20,760 nt of DNA. It comes from a virus. Shown here piece after piece: positions 1 through 7,502 of the stretch (position 1 is its first letter; every line of letters starts with the position of its first letter). Location: IMG/VR virus record IMGVR_UViG_3300020477_000165, positions 1 through 20,760 of that record. One strand, 5' to 3'. The position numbers were made by a program, and so were the translations under genes. A model generated the notes under the pieces. It was given only the letters and a program-made list of their open reading frames with translations, made no database searches and was not told where the DNA came from.

Positions 1-2
1 TG

Positions 3-686
3 ATCGGACACTATGCTCTGGTCGATGGTCGAACAGTTTGGCAGGACGGGCCAGTAACAATGGCAATGGAACGTGGTGCAACTCTCCTTCTGGATGAGGT
101 TGACCTCGCATCCAATAAGATTATGTGTCTCCAGCCTGTTCTGGAAGGAAATCCACTTCTCATCAAAAAAGAAGGAAGGATTGTTCGTCCTAAAGCTGGT
201 TTCACAGTTATGGCGACTGCGAACACTAAAGGTAAAGGTTCTGAAGATGGTCGATTTATTGGTACAAACATCCTCAATGAGGCTTTCCTTGAGAGATTCC
301 CTATTACAGTTGAGCAAGAGTATCCTTCAATTGCAGTTGAAAAGAAGATCATCATTAAGTTGATGGAAAATCTTGGATGTCTTGATGAAGAATATGCTGG
401 GAAACTGGTGGATTGGGCAGATCTGATTCGTAAAACTTTTTATGATGGTGGAGTTGATGAAATTATTGCCACTCGCCGTCTGGTGCATATCATTCACGCA
501 TTTTCGATTTTCAAAGATAGAATGAAAGCGATTGCAATGTGTGTTGCAAGGTTTGATGATCAGACCAAAGATACTTTCATGGACTTGTATTCCAAGTTGG
601 ATGAGAAAGTTTCTTTACCTTCTGATGAAGAAGAAACAGTTCTCGATACAGCGGAAGAAAAAGAAGAGGATTTTCAGCCGTTCTAA
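3..686 (+). CDS. cobS: CobS-like AAA+ ATPase (5' end outside window)
   Basis: The reading frame is open from base 3, so the start lies upstream; 227 residues are visible. Seen: a Walker B motif TLLLDEVD (visible residues 27-34), a sensor-1 region TVMATANTKGKG (69-79) with Asn, and LNEAFLERF, typical of the MoxR/CobS branch of AAA+ ATPases (AAA_5). The Walker A motif must be upstream of the window. The C-terminus is acidic (EEETVLDTAEEKEED). In bacteria CobS is a subunit of cobaltochelatase, but T4-like marine phages commonly carry a CobS-like ATPase without the chelatase partners, so its phage role is unknown; porphyrin or B12 biosynthesis is only one option. No CobT-like gene is seen here. 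It ends just before a terminator, so it closes its own transcription unit. Family confidence is high; substrate is unknown. Confidence 0.85.
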   Translation: MGHYALVDGRTVWQDGPVTMAMERGATLLLDEVDLASNKIMCLQPVLEGNPLLIKKEGRIVRPKAGFTVMATANTKGKGSEDGRFIGTNILNEAFLERFPITVEQEYPSIAVEKKIIIKLMENLGCLDEEYAGKLVDWADLIRKTFYDGGVDEIIATRRLVHIIHAFSIFKDRMKAIAMCVARFDDQTKDTFMDLYSKLDEKVSLPSDEEETVLDTAEEKEEDFQPF

Positions 687-697
687 ATAAAAGAATA

Positions 698-736
698 AGG
701 GGTCAGGTTAGATTATAATCTGACTCCTATTTTTAT
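698..736 (+). terminator. Rho-independent terminator after the CobS-like gene
   Basis: A nine-pair stem (AGGGGTCAG at 698-706 with CTGACTCCT at 720-728, one G-U pair) encloses a 13-base AT-rich loop and is followed by TATTTTTAT. It lies 12 bases after the stop of the CobS-like gene and ends 21 bases before the next start codon. This is the best classical terminator in the window. Confidence 0.8.
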
Positions 737-757
737 ATGATCTGATGTGGAGATATT

Positions 758-1666
758 ATGCCAGAAGTAAAAATACCTATTGAAGAATTACGAGAAAAAA
801 AGATATTTGTAGCCACACCAATGTATGGTGGAATGTGTTCTGGAATGTATTCAAAGGCGTGTTGTGATCTTGCAACATTATCTACCAAATATCAAATGGA
901 CTTGAAGTTCTTTTATCTTTTTAATGAATCTTTAATTCCAAGAGCTAGAAATTATTTGGTAGATGAATTTTTGAGAGCGGAAGAGTATACACATCTCATG
1001 TTTATTGATGCAGATATTCATTTCGATCCAAATGATGTTCTGACTTTGGCTGCATTGGATAAGGACATTATCGGTGGCCCTTATCCGAAAAAATGTATTG
1101 CATGGGAGAAAGTTCGTAATGCAGTTGATACAGGACTTGCAGATGAAGATCCTACTGTCTTGGAACAATATACTGGTGATTATGTTTTTAATCCAGTAGA
1201 AAATACTCATAAAATTCAAGTTGCAGAACCAGTTGATGTATTGGAAATTGGTACAGGATTTATGTTAATTAAACGTGAAGTGTTTGATGATTTTAAAGAA
1301 GCCTATCCACAATTTACATATACACCAGACCATAATCGTTCAGAACATTTTTCTGGTGATAGAGAAATTCATGCATATTTCGATACTGTAATTGATTCAG
1401 ATGCCTATTTGGGTGAAATTTCTGGTAAAAGTAATCGATATCTTTCAGAAGATTATTTCTTTTGCCAGTTTGTTCGTAGATTGGGGTATAAGATATATCT
1501 TTGCCCTTGGATGAAACTTGGACATATGGGTTCATATGTCTTTTCGGGTTCAATGCAGAGTTTAGCAAATCTTGAGTTTGCAGCTCATGGCATGGACAAA
1601 GAATCAAGAGTGAGTGGTTATGAAAAACGAAAAAGAAATCGTGGAAAACGAAAGAAAAAAGGTTGA
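758..1666 (+). CDS. GT-A-fold glycosyltransferase-like protein
   Basis: 302 residues from ATG at 758, with GGAG about seven bases upstream. Seen: an N-terminal beta-strand opening KIFVATPMYGG, the segment SLIPRARNYLVDEFL, and THLMFIDADIHF with a DxD-type motif (D-A-D), which in GT-A glycosyltransferases binds the metal and nucleotide sugar. Later segments GTGFMLIKREVF and LSEDYFFC are also typical of this fold; the Glu-Asp pair resembles the usual catalytic-site acid. The C-terminus is strongly basic. Similar stand-alone proteins occur in T4-like phages. The acceptor (phage DNA base, virion protein or host surface sugar) cannot be read from sequence. It is the first gene of the replication operon after a terminator, and the next gene overlaps its 3' end by about 47 bases. 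Confidence 0.65.
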   Translation: MPEVKIPIEELREKKIFVATPMYGGMCSGMYSKACCDLATLSTKYQMDLKFFYLFNESLIPRARNYLVDEFLRAEEYTHLMFIDADIHFDPNDVLTLAALDKDIIGGPYPKKCIAWEKVRNAVDTGLADEDPTVLEQYTGDYVFNPVENTHKIQVAEPVDVLEIGTGFMLIKREVFDDFKEAYPQFTYTPDHNRSEHFSGDREIHAYFDTVIDSDAYLGEISGKSNRYLSEDYFFCQFVRRLGYKIYLCPWMKLGHMGSYVFSGSMQSLANLEFAAHGMDKESRVSGYEKRKRNRGKRKKKG

Positions 1667-1958
1667 TTATGTTTTCGATGAGGGCAAATATTTAAGTGAA
1701 ATTTGGGATGCGATAGATAAGACCTATTCTTCTCATTATGCTCAAAACAAAATACAATCAACAGAATTTATTGCAGATGCAGGACATGGTGAAGGTTTTT
1801 GTATCGGTAATATTATTAAATATGCTCAAAGATATGGAAAAAAGGGTGGATTTAATAGAAATGACTTGACAAAAGTCGCTCATTATGTTATTATTATGTT
1901 ATACCTACATGATAATTATTATAAACGTGAATCGGAGAATATAAATGAAAGTAAGTGA
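1620..1958 (+). CDS. DUF3310-family protein (T7 gp1.7-like)
   Basis: 112 residues from ATG at 1620, preceded by AGAG about nine bases upstream; an in-frame GTG at 1614 is an alternative. The core HYAQNKIQSTEFI..., FCIGNIIKYAQRYGKKGG and DLTKVAHYVIIMLYL matches the DUF3310 pattern (conserved HY, GN-IKY, RYG-KGG, DL-KA--Y). The family includes T7 gp1.7, reported as a nucleotide kinase; whether this protein is enzymatic is unknown. It overlaps the upstream glycosyltransferase gene in another frame and overlaps gp45 by 14 bases, so translation of the three is probably coupled. A promoter-like sequence lies inside its 3' half. Confidence 0.7.
   Translation: MKNEKEIVENERKKVDYVFDEGKYLSEIWDAIDKTYSSHYAQNKIQSTEFIADAGHGEGFCIGNIIKYAQRYGKKGGFNRNDLTKVAHYVIIMLYLHDNYYKRESENINESK
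1866..1894 (+). promoter_or_regulatory. Putative sigma70-type promoter inside the DUF3310 gene
   Basis: TTGACA (1866-1871), a 17-base spacer and TATTAT (1889-1894, five of six to consensus) lie about 50 bases upstream of the gp45 start. Two other promoters in this window share the CTTGACA core. It could give the clamp and clamp-loader genes a separate transcript. It lies in coding sequence, so chance similarity is possible. Confidence 0.45.
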
Positions 1959-2616
1959 ACGGACAACTAATCTGTTAAAAAATTATGCGAATATCAATCA
2001 AAGTATTGAATTTCGTGAGGGGAAACATCTCAAAACAGTTTCACCTTTGAATACAATTCTGGCCTCAGTTGAGATAGAAGAAGAATTTTCAAGAACATTT
2101 CCTATCTATGAATTGAATCGTTTCTTGGGAACTCTTTCACTTTTCAATGATCCAGAATTGGATTTTGATGAGAATGGTGTATCAATTAGTGATGATAAAC
2201 ATTCTGCCATCTATCGTTATTGTGGAAGTAGTTCAATGTTTCAAACACCACCAGATAAAGAAATAACATTTCCAGATCCAGAAATACAATTTGAAATGAC
2301 AAAAGAGCATTTCAAAACAACTGTTAATGCAGCCAATACGTTGGGTTTACCAGAAGTAGTGGTTGAAGGAGATGGGTCAAATATTAAACTTGTAGTGTCT
2401 GATACTGGAAATACGAGTTCTGATAAATTTTCTACTATAGTTGGACAAACAGACAAGACATTTCGTATGATTTTCAAAACTGAGAATCTTAATAAAATAA
2501 TGGAAGGGGATTATGATGTTTCACTTTCATCTAAACGTATTTCACATTTTAAAAGAAAGACCGATTCACTTCAATATTGGATTGCATTAGAACAAAATTC
2601 TTCATATGAAGGGTGA
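1945..2616 (+). CDS. 45: Sliding clamp, DNA polymerase processivity factor (gp45)
   Basis: 223 residues, close to T4 gp45 (about 228). T4 gp45 forms a trimeric ring that tethers DNA polymerase and, with gp33 and gp55, activates late transcription. The sequence shows the clamp layout: N-terminal helix and strands (KVSERTTNLLKNYANINQSIEF), the LSLFNDPELDFDENGVSI segment, a central linker and a second repeat-like domain (FEMTKEHFKTTVNAANTLGLPEVVV), ending with SLQYWIALEQNSS. GGAG lies about nine bases upstream of the ATG. It overlaps the previous gene by 14 bases and is followed directly by gp44, the T4 order 45-44-62-regA. In T4 both 45 and 44 are RegA targets, so the same control is expected here. 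Confidence 0.93.
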   Translation: MKVSERTTNLLKNYANINQSIEFREGKHLKTVSPLNTILASVEIEEEFSRTFPIYELNRFLGTLSLFNDPELDFDENGVSISDDKHSAIYRYCGSSSMFQTPPDKEITFPDPEIQFEMTKEHFKTTVNAANTLGLPEVVVEGDGSNIKLVVSDTGNTSSDKFSTIVGQTDKTFRMIFKTENLNKIMEGDYDVSLSSKRISHFKRKTDSLQYWIALEQNSSYEG

Positions 2617-2618
2617 TC

Positions 2619-3560
2619 ATGACAGATTCTTTATTATGGGTTGAGGGTCATAGACCTAGAACCATCAATGATTGTATCTTATCAAATAAGATAAAAAATA
2701 CTTTATCTGATGTAGTCAAAGAAGAGAAGATTCCCAATCTCATGTTTACTGGGCCGTCAGGAGTTGGTAAGACAACTGCAGCACGTGCTATTTGTGAACA
2801 AACAAATTCTGATTACATAGTAATTAATGGTTCAGATGAAGGTAGGATGATTGATACCTTGAGAACCAAATTAACACAGTTCTGTTCGACTATTTCTCTT
2901 GGTGGTGGTCGTAAGGTTGTTATTATTGATGAAGCGGATTATATGAATCCCGATTCAGTACAACCGGCCATGAGAAACTTTATTGAAAAGTTTGCAGAGA
3001 ATTGTTCTTTTATTTTTACTTGTAATTATAAAAATCGAATTATAGATCCGATTCATTCTCGTTGTGCAGTTGTGGATTTCACTCTTGATAAAAAAGAGAA
3101 ACCAGAAATTGCAATGCAGTTTTTAAATCGGTGTGATCAAATACTTACTGAACATAGTATAGTATATGATAAAGATGTAGTTGCAGCTCTAATTAATAAA
3201 CATTTTCCAGATTTTCGGAGAGTGATAAATGAGTTGCAAAGATATTCAACATCTGGTGAAATTAATTCTGGAATTCTTGCAAATATAGGAGAGTTAAATT
3301 TAAATCAATTAATTTCCGCATTACGAGAAAAGAATTTTCAGAATATGAGACAATGGGTCGTAACGAATGTAGATAATGATCCTGCAACTGTATATCGTAA
3401 GATTTATGATAAACTGTATGAAGTATTGGAAAAATCTTCTATACCACAAGCGGTTTTAATTATTGCAGATTATCAATATAAATCTGCATTTGTTGCAGAC
3501 CAAGAAGTTAATCTTGTAGCATGCCTAGTTGAGTTAATGGCAGAATGTGAGTTTGTATGA
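2619..3560 (+). CDS. 44: Clamp loader large subunit, AAA+ ATPase (gp44)
   Basis: 313 residues from ATG at 2619 (T4 gp44 is 319). The start is chosen over GTG at 2613 because GAAGGG sits five bases upstream. Seen: Walker A GPSGVGKTT (45-53), Walker B VVIIDEAD (100-107), sensor 1 FTCNYKN (133-139) and the SRC arginine-finger motif (147-149), all standard for RFC-type clamp loaders. With gp62 it loads gp45 onto primer-template DNA using ATP. The stop overlaps the next start as ATGA (3557-3560). In T4 the next gene is 62; here a 557-residue protein is inserted, which is the unusual point of this operon. Confidence 0.95.
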   Translation: MTDSLLWVEGHRPRTINDCILSNKIKNTLSDVVKEEKIPNLMFTGPSGVGKTTAARAICEQTNSDYIVINGSDEGRMIDTLRTKLTQFCSTISLGGGRKVVIIDEADYMNPDSVQPAMRNFIEKFAENCSFIFTCNYKNRIIDPIHSRCAVVDFTLDKKEKPEIAMQFLNRCDQILTEHSIVYDKDVVAALINKHFPDFRRVINELQRYSTSGEINSGILANIGELNLNQLISALREKNFQNMRQWVVTNVDNDPATVYRKIYDKLYEVLEKSSIPQAVLIIADYQYKSAFVADQEVNLVACLVELMAECEFV

Positions 3561-5230
3561 GTGAAATATTTGAAAAATATGGCAAAGTACCGATTTTTGG
3601 AAAACGTATTTTGCACGTAGCCTCTCCTGTTAGATGGAAGGGAAGTAAGTATGAAGTAGAGAGGTGTTCAAACTGGAAAGTGATGATGGATACAGTTGAT
3701 TTTTTACCAATGTGTCATCATTATATCATGATACCAGAATTGAACACTCTCTCTCCTTCTGATCGTTTGTATTCGATGGATAATGTTACAATGATACCAT
3801 TTCCATATCCACAATCGGTTATGCAAAATCGTGCTAATTTTGATGGTAGAACATTTTGTCGAATTTTTTCTGGTAGACAAAAAGTTGAATTTCGGCCTGG
3901 AGAGTTTATTACATTAGAAACATCTTCAATTGATATTGATTTTGTATTTACTCATCAACCAGAAATTCTTACAAATGTTCTTTGGAATTTGTTGTCAATT
4001 AGATATGGTCAAACCAATACAGATGGATTCTCATTTTTTCATTGGGTTGATTGTACTGCATCAAGTCCTGCACCAGCGTTTCCCCCAACATTCTTTAGAC
4101 AATTTGAAGCCATTGATAGATGTAGTACGATCTTTTTTCATTCTGATGCTAGTACGGATTATATTCTATCCAATTTTAAAAAGAAGGCACGTACAAGACA
4201 AGGAACACCACACGTTTTGAGTCCAGATGAAAAGATTTTGATGGATAAGATTGCAAAAATGCCACTCAAAGCAAAACCACTTCCACAAACAAATGGAGAG
4301 TATTGGAGTCCACCAGAAGGAAAGAAAATAATTGCATTTAATCATAGGTGGAATGACACAACTGGTGCAAGACATCTTCATAAGATGATGGAAGGATTGC
4401 CTGAAGAGTATCAAGTTTTAGTCACCGATGAAAAAGTTAAAAAACCATTGTCTGGATATTCACCAGTTGAAACAACTGGATTGGAAGAATTGGAAGGAAA
4501 TCAAGAAGAGTCCGTATTTGAGCCTGGTAGGTTTAAATATGCATATGAAGGAATTCCTAAATCTCGACTTGGTTCGTTGGAATTGTATTCAGATTTTTTA
4601 AGAGGATCTTATGCTTCGGTTGCATGGATTAAAGGATATGCAACTTGGAATTTATCAGTACAAGATCCAATACAGGTGGGAACACCTACTTTGGTGTATG
4701 ATTCACCTATGATGAGAGAAGTTGTTGGTAATAACTATCCTTACTTTTTCAAAACTAAGGAAGAATTTCAAAGATTGATACAAAATATGCCTAATGATTT
4801 TTCTTATCAAATACCAAAACATGATATGGTATTTAGAGACAATCTTGTGCAAGCCATGATTAATAGTTGGCAACACACTAAGATTCAAGATGTTGAAGGA
4901 TCTTTTTGTAAGCCTTGGTTATATTTCATTCTCAATGATTTAGAATATAAAAAAGATTTCCTATTCCAAACACATCCAAAAATGGTTGATGGAATGGGTG
5001 GTAATTCATGGGAAACTATTCGTAGATGGGTCTTACAATTTGGATTAAAAGATGATCCCACATCTCGCCATACTAAGTTGTTTATTCCAGATGAAACAAT
5101 TAAGTCCAAAATGGAAAAATATTTAGAAGGTTTCGATGGTTCTAAATATTCTTTGGAAGGACATGAAGAATTTCATAGTGAATTAAATAAAACTAAAGTA
5201 AGATCAACCCTTTCGGATTTTATGTCATGA
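3557..5230 (+). CDS. Putative GT-B-like glycosyltransferase inserted between gp44 and gp62
   Basis: 557 residues, with ATGA overlaps at both ends (3557-3560 with gp44, 5227-5230 with gp62). I do not recognise a named family with certainty. The layout suggests a GT-B fold: an N-terminal domain beginning GKRILHVASPVRWKGSKYEVER, a middle part with FFHSDASTDYILSNF, then a second Rossmann-like domain opening with KKIIAFNHRWNDTTGARHL and LPEEYQVLVTDE. Next comes SDFLRGSYASVAWIKGYATW and DPIQVGTPTLVYDSPMMREVVG, the position where GT-B enzymes bind the nucleotide sugar (a Gly-Thr-Pro followed by an acidic or Glu residue). The C-terminal 130 residues are unlike anything I recognise. Possible roles are glucosylation of modified phage DNA, given its place in the replication operon, or modification of protein or cell-surface sugars. 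Function is inference. Confidence 0.55.
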   Translation: MSEIFEKYGKVPIFGKRILHVASPVRWKGSKYEVERCSNWKVMMDTVDFLPMCHHYIMIPELNTLSPSDRLYSMDNVTMIPFPYPQSVMQNRANFDGRTFCRIFSGRQKVEFRPGEFITLETSSIDIDFVFTHQPEILTNVLWNLLSIRYGQTNTDGFSFFHWVDCTASSPAPAFPPTFFRQFEAIDRCSTIFFHSDASTDYILSNFKKKARTRQGTPHVLSPDEKILMDKIAKMPLKAKPLPQTNGEYWSPPEGKKIIAFNHRWNDTTGARHLHKMMEGLPEEYQVLVTDEKVKKPLSGYSPVETTGLEELEGNQEESVFEPGRFKYAYEGIPKSRLGSLELYSDFLRGSYASVAWIKGYATWNLSVQDPIQVGTPTLVYDSPMMREVVGNNYPYFFKTKEEFQRLIQNMPNDFSYQIPKHDMVFRDNLVQAMINSWQHTKIQDVEGSFCKPWLYFILNDLEYKKDFLFQTHPKMVDGMGGNSWETIRRWVLQFGLKDDPTSRHTKLFIPDETIKSKMEKYLEGFDGSKYSLEGHEEFHSELNKTKVRSTLSDFMS

Positions 5231-5619
5231 GCCCTTTTGATTTTATTAACCAAATCAATCATGGTAAAACCAATTTGATTGATGAAAAACCTGAGTTAGA
5301 AAAGGAATATAAACCTTTTATTATTAATCGTGGTTTAAGTTTTAACCATGATACAGTTCTATATGCAAATGAAATGAACTTTCACAACCATGCAGATTCG
5401 AAGCTCCAATTTGACTTTTTTCTAAATAGTATAAGACCTAAAAAAAGGTATGGAAAATGGTTAAAAAGAGATGGTAATGAAGTCCTTGAAAATATCAAGG
5501 AATACTATAAATGCAGTTATACAAAAGCAAGAGAATACATTACTTTACTCAATGACTCGCAATTAGACATTATTAAACAACGAATTGATACAGGTGGTTT
5601 GAAAGGAAAAAATGAGTGA
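5227..5619 (+). CDS. 62: Clamp loader small subunit (gp62)
   Basis: 130 residues, shorter than T4 gp62 (187) but of the size I expect for marine relatives. The best match is the segment HNHADSKLQFDFFLNSIRPKKRYGKWLK, which parallels the T4 sequence around PRGKRYGKWAK, followed by a helix like the T4 region (EVLENIKEYYKCSYTKAREYITLL). gp62 is the single delta-like subunit of the gp44/62 loader. It overlaps the upstream gene as ATGA and overlaps regA by eight bases. In T4, gp62 synthesis is coupled to translation of gp44; here that coupling must pass through the inserted 557-residue gene. Confidence 0.85.
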   Translation: MSPFDFINQINHGKTNLIDEKPELEKEYKPFIINRGLSFNHDTVLYANEMNFHNHADSKLQFDFFLNSIRPKKRYGKWLKRDGNEVLENIKEYYKCSYTKAREYITLLNDSQLDIIKQRIDTGGLKGKNE

Positions 5620-6034
5620 AATAATCATCCAATCGATGATTGAAGTGAGATTAAAAGAGCCTGATGATTTTTTAAAGGTACGAGAAACCCTTACAAGAAT
5701 CGGGATCGCATCACGAAAAGAAAAAACCTTATTTCAATCATGTCATATCCTGCACAAGCAGGGAAAATATTACATAGTACATTTTAAAGAATTATTTGCA
5801 TTAGACGGAAAAACAACCAACTTTTCAGAGAATGATGAAGCAAGACGCAATACTATTGCTAATCTTCTTACAGAATGGGAGTTAATAGATCTAGTAGAAC
5901 CAAATAAATCATCAGAACCTACAGTTCCATTGAGCCAGTTAAAGATCTTGTCTTTTAAAGAGAAAGACGAATGGGATTTAACTCCAAAATATAATATAGG
6001 AAACAAAAGGGATGTTGATGAGAATGTCGAATGA
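5612..6034 (+). CDS. regA: Translational repressor RegA
   Basis: 140 residues. Strong match to T4 RegA (122): MIEVRLKEPDDFLKVRETLT, FQSCHILHKQGKYYIVHFKE, LFALDGKT, ARRNTIANLLTEWELIDLV and the C-terminal KILSFKEKDEWDLTPKYNIGN. RegA binds mRNA around start codons of early genes and blocks ribosome loading; in T4 its targets include 45, 44 and its own message. Start at 5612 is supported by AAAGGA just upstream; the T4-like N-terminus begins at the internal ATG 5636, which lacks a ribosome-binding site, so an eight-residue N-terminal extension is likely. About 15 residues also extend past the T4 C-terminus. Confidence 0.95.
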   Translation: MSEIIIQSMIEVRLKEPDDFLKVRETLTRIGIASRKEKTLFQSCHILHKQGKYYIVHFKELFALDGKTTNFSENDEARRNTIANLLTEWELIDLVEPNKSSEPTVPLSQLKILSFKEKDEWDLTPKYNIGNKRDVDENVE

Positions 6035-6545
6035 TCTTCTATTTTATAAATTAGAGTCAGAGGTAAAAGATCCTCTCCGAGCCACAGAAGGTTCGGCCTG
6101 TTTTGATTTGCACTCTTACTTAGCAGAAGATTCGGTAGTAAGAGTATACATAAATCACCAAGACGAAGACATAGAGATAAGAGAGAGAAAAGTAGTAAAA
6201 GGAAGGGTGCAAATCAATCCAACAGAACGAATGTTAGTTCCTACTGGTTTAATATTTGATATTCCAATGGGACATTCAATTCGTTTATATCCAAGATCGA
6301 GCCTTGCATTAAAACAAGGTTTGACTCTTGCAAATAACGTAGGAATTATTGATTCTGATTATGTACAGCCGGTTTTTATGATGGTATACAATATTAGTGG
6401 TTTTCAACAATTTGTAAAAGACGGAGAACGTATTTGTCAGGCAGAGTTAGTTCAAGAAAAACCATATGTGATGATGGAAGTTCATGAACGGCCCGAAAGA
6501 AAAACTGATAGAGATGGAGGATTCGGATCAACTGGAAAGGGATAA
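6018..6545 (+). CDS. dut: dUTP diphosphatase (dUTPase)
   Basis: 175 residues from ATG at 6018; AAGGG at 6007-6011 gives better spacing for this start than for ATG 6012 or 6024. All five trimeric dUTPase motifs are visible: 1 ACFDLHSY (28-35), 2 YPRSSLALKQGL (91-102), 3 NNVGIIDSDYVQPV (106-119) with the catalytic Asp, 4 DGERICQAEL (135-144), 5 RDGGFGSTGKG (165-175, the mobile C-terminal arm). It hydrolyses dUTP to dUMP and PPi, preventing uracil incorporation and feeding dTMP synthesis. An acidic and basic insert of about 30 residues (36-65) between motifs 1 and 2 is longer than in minimal dUTPases. It overlaps regA by 17 bases. Confidence 0.93.
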   Translation: MRMSNDLLFYKLESEVKDPLRATEGSACFDLHSYLAEDSVVRVYINHQDEDIEIRERKVVKGRVQINPTERMLVPTGLIFDIPMGHSIRLYPRSSLALKQGLTLANNVGIIDSDYVQPVFMMVYNISGFQQFVKDGERICQAELVQEKPYVMMEVHERPERKTDRDGGFGSTGKG

Positions 6546-6547
6546 TC

Positions 6548-6793
6548 TTGGTCTATATTATAGAGAAATGGACGATTGCATCCGTTCAAGTAGTATATTA
6601 TATTCCAGATTATTTGAACATAGTGAACGAATTCGTATGGCAGACAGAAGATCAAAGACCGAAATACCCAAGAATAACTGAATTTCTTGATTATTGGGAT
6701 AAAAACATTGACGGCCCAATCAAAGAGGTTTATATTCATGATCATGATGATGTAAAAATAAGGCATGTGAATAGAAGATATAAAATGAATTAA
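6548..6793 (+). CDS. Small conserved-looking protein of unknown function
   Basis: 81 residues starting at TTG 6548, chosen because AAAGGG (6536-6541) sits six bases upstream and the dUTPase stop lies just before it. The protein is rich in Trp and Tyr (EKWTIASVQVVYYIPDYL, EFVWQTEDQRPKYPRITEFLDYW, NIDGPIKEVYIHDHDD) and reads like a compact alpha/beta domain with strong constraint. No function can be assigned. It is the last gene of the plus-strand replication operon before a late promoter. An ATG-started frame at 6484-6681 competes for this region but has a less protein-like composition. Confidence 0.6.
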   Translation: MVYIIEKWTIASVQVVYYIPDYLNIVNEFVWQTEDQRPKYPRITEFLDYWDKNIDGPIKEVYIHDHDDVKIRHVNRRYKMN

Positions 6794-6804
6794 ATTGCAA
6801 ATAA

Positions 6805-6820
6805 TATAAATATAACTACA
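6805..6820 (+). promoter_or_regulatory. T4-type late promoter
   Basis: An exact TATAAATA octamer at 6805-6812, in an AT-rich intergenic stretch just after the end of an operon and 46 bases before the SleB-like gene. T4-like late promoters consist essentially of this -10 element, read by the gp55 sigma with gp33 and gp45. It is the only exact copy I found in an intergenic region. Confidence 0.65.
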
Positions 6821-6857
6821 ATTTGGTTATATGTTCTATAATATGAAAAAAGGTGAA

Positions 6858-7496
6858 ATGAATGATAAACCAAAACAAGGTACGAATATGGTAGCAAGAG
6901 TAGGAAAATTTCTACTTGCTCTTTTAACTGTAATATTCTTAACCACATCACCTACGAATAGTAATGTCTCAGGAACAAAAATTTCATCGAGTGATTACTA
7001 CTTCAAACCAGTAAAAACTCTTAATTATATTAGATATTCCAATCAAGATGTCGATTGTCTAGCTAAGAATATCTATTTTGAGGCCGGTGTGGAAAGTACG
7101 GCAGGGAAACTTGCAGTTGCAAATGTAACACTCAATCGGATGAATTCTGAACACTATCCGAATAATGTATGTGGAGTAGTTAAAGAGGGCAAACATCGAT
7201 ACAATGCAAAAAAAGACGAATGGTATCCGTTAAGGGATATGTGTCAATTTTCATGGTATTGTGATGGGCGTGGAGATGATCCCAATCCAGGCAGAACATG
7301 GGAAGATGCAAAAGAACTTGCAGTTCTCATAATGCAAAAACATCAACGAAGAATATTAATAGACATAACAGACGGAGCCACACATTATCATGCAAATTGG
7401 ATGGAGCAATATCCAAGTTGGAGTTATCAACACAAAAAGGTGGCATCTATTGATAGACACATTTTTTATAAAGCAAAAACTCGAAATAGGAGATAA
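6858..7496 (+). CDS. SleB-type cell wall hydrolase, probable endolysin
   Basis: 212 residues from ATG 6858 (AAGGTGA directly upstream); ATG 6888 with ACAAGG seven bases upstream is a strong alternative, and earlier in-frame ATGs at 6831 and 6843 are less likely. From 6888 the protein opens with a basic n-region and a hydrophobic segment (FLLALLTVIFLTT), so it is exported by Sec or is membrane-anchored (signal peptide or signal-anchor-release type). The C-terminal domain is Hydrolase_2/SleB: CLAKNIYFEAGVESTAGK with the catalytic-type Glu, AVANVTLNR, VCGVVKEG, CQFSWYCDG and DGATHYHANW. SleB enzymes cleave peptidoglycan glycan strands. Behind a late promoter in a phage, host lysis is the natural role; another Sec-dependent wall-remodelling role is possible. 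Confidence 0.85.
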   Translation: MNDKPKQGTNMVARVGKFLLALLTVIFLTTSPTNSNVSGTKISSSDYYFKPVKTLNYIRYSNQDVDCLAKNIYFEAGVESTAGKLAVANVTLNRMNSEHYPNNVCGVVKEGKHRYNAKKDEWYPLRDMCQFSWYCDGRGDDPNPGRTWEDAKELAVLIMQKHQRRILIDITDGATHYHANWMEQYPSWSYQHKKVASIDRHIFYKAKTRNRR

Positions 7497-7502
7497 AAAA
7501 AC

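Noticed and set aside
1938-1945. TATAAATG as a late promoter for gp45
   Set aside because: It overlaps the gp45 start codon itself, leaving no room for transcription start and ribosome-binding site.
6484-6681. 65-codon ATG-started frame overlapping the dUTPase end
   Set aside because: No ribosome-binding site at proper spacing and less protein-like composition than the TTG-started frame at 6548 which has AAAGGG and runs to the end of the operon.
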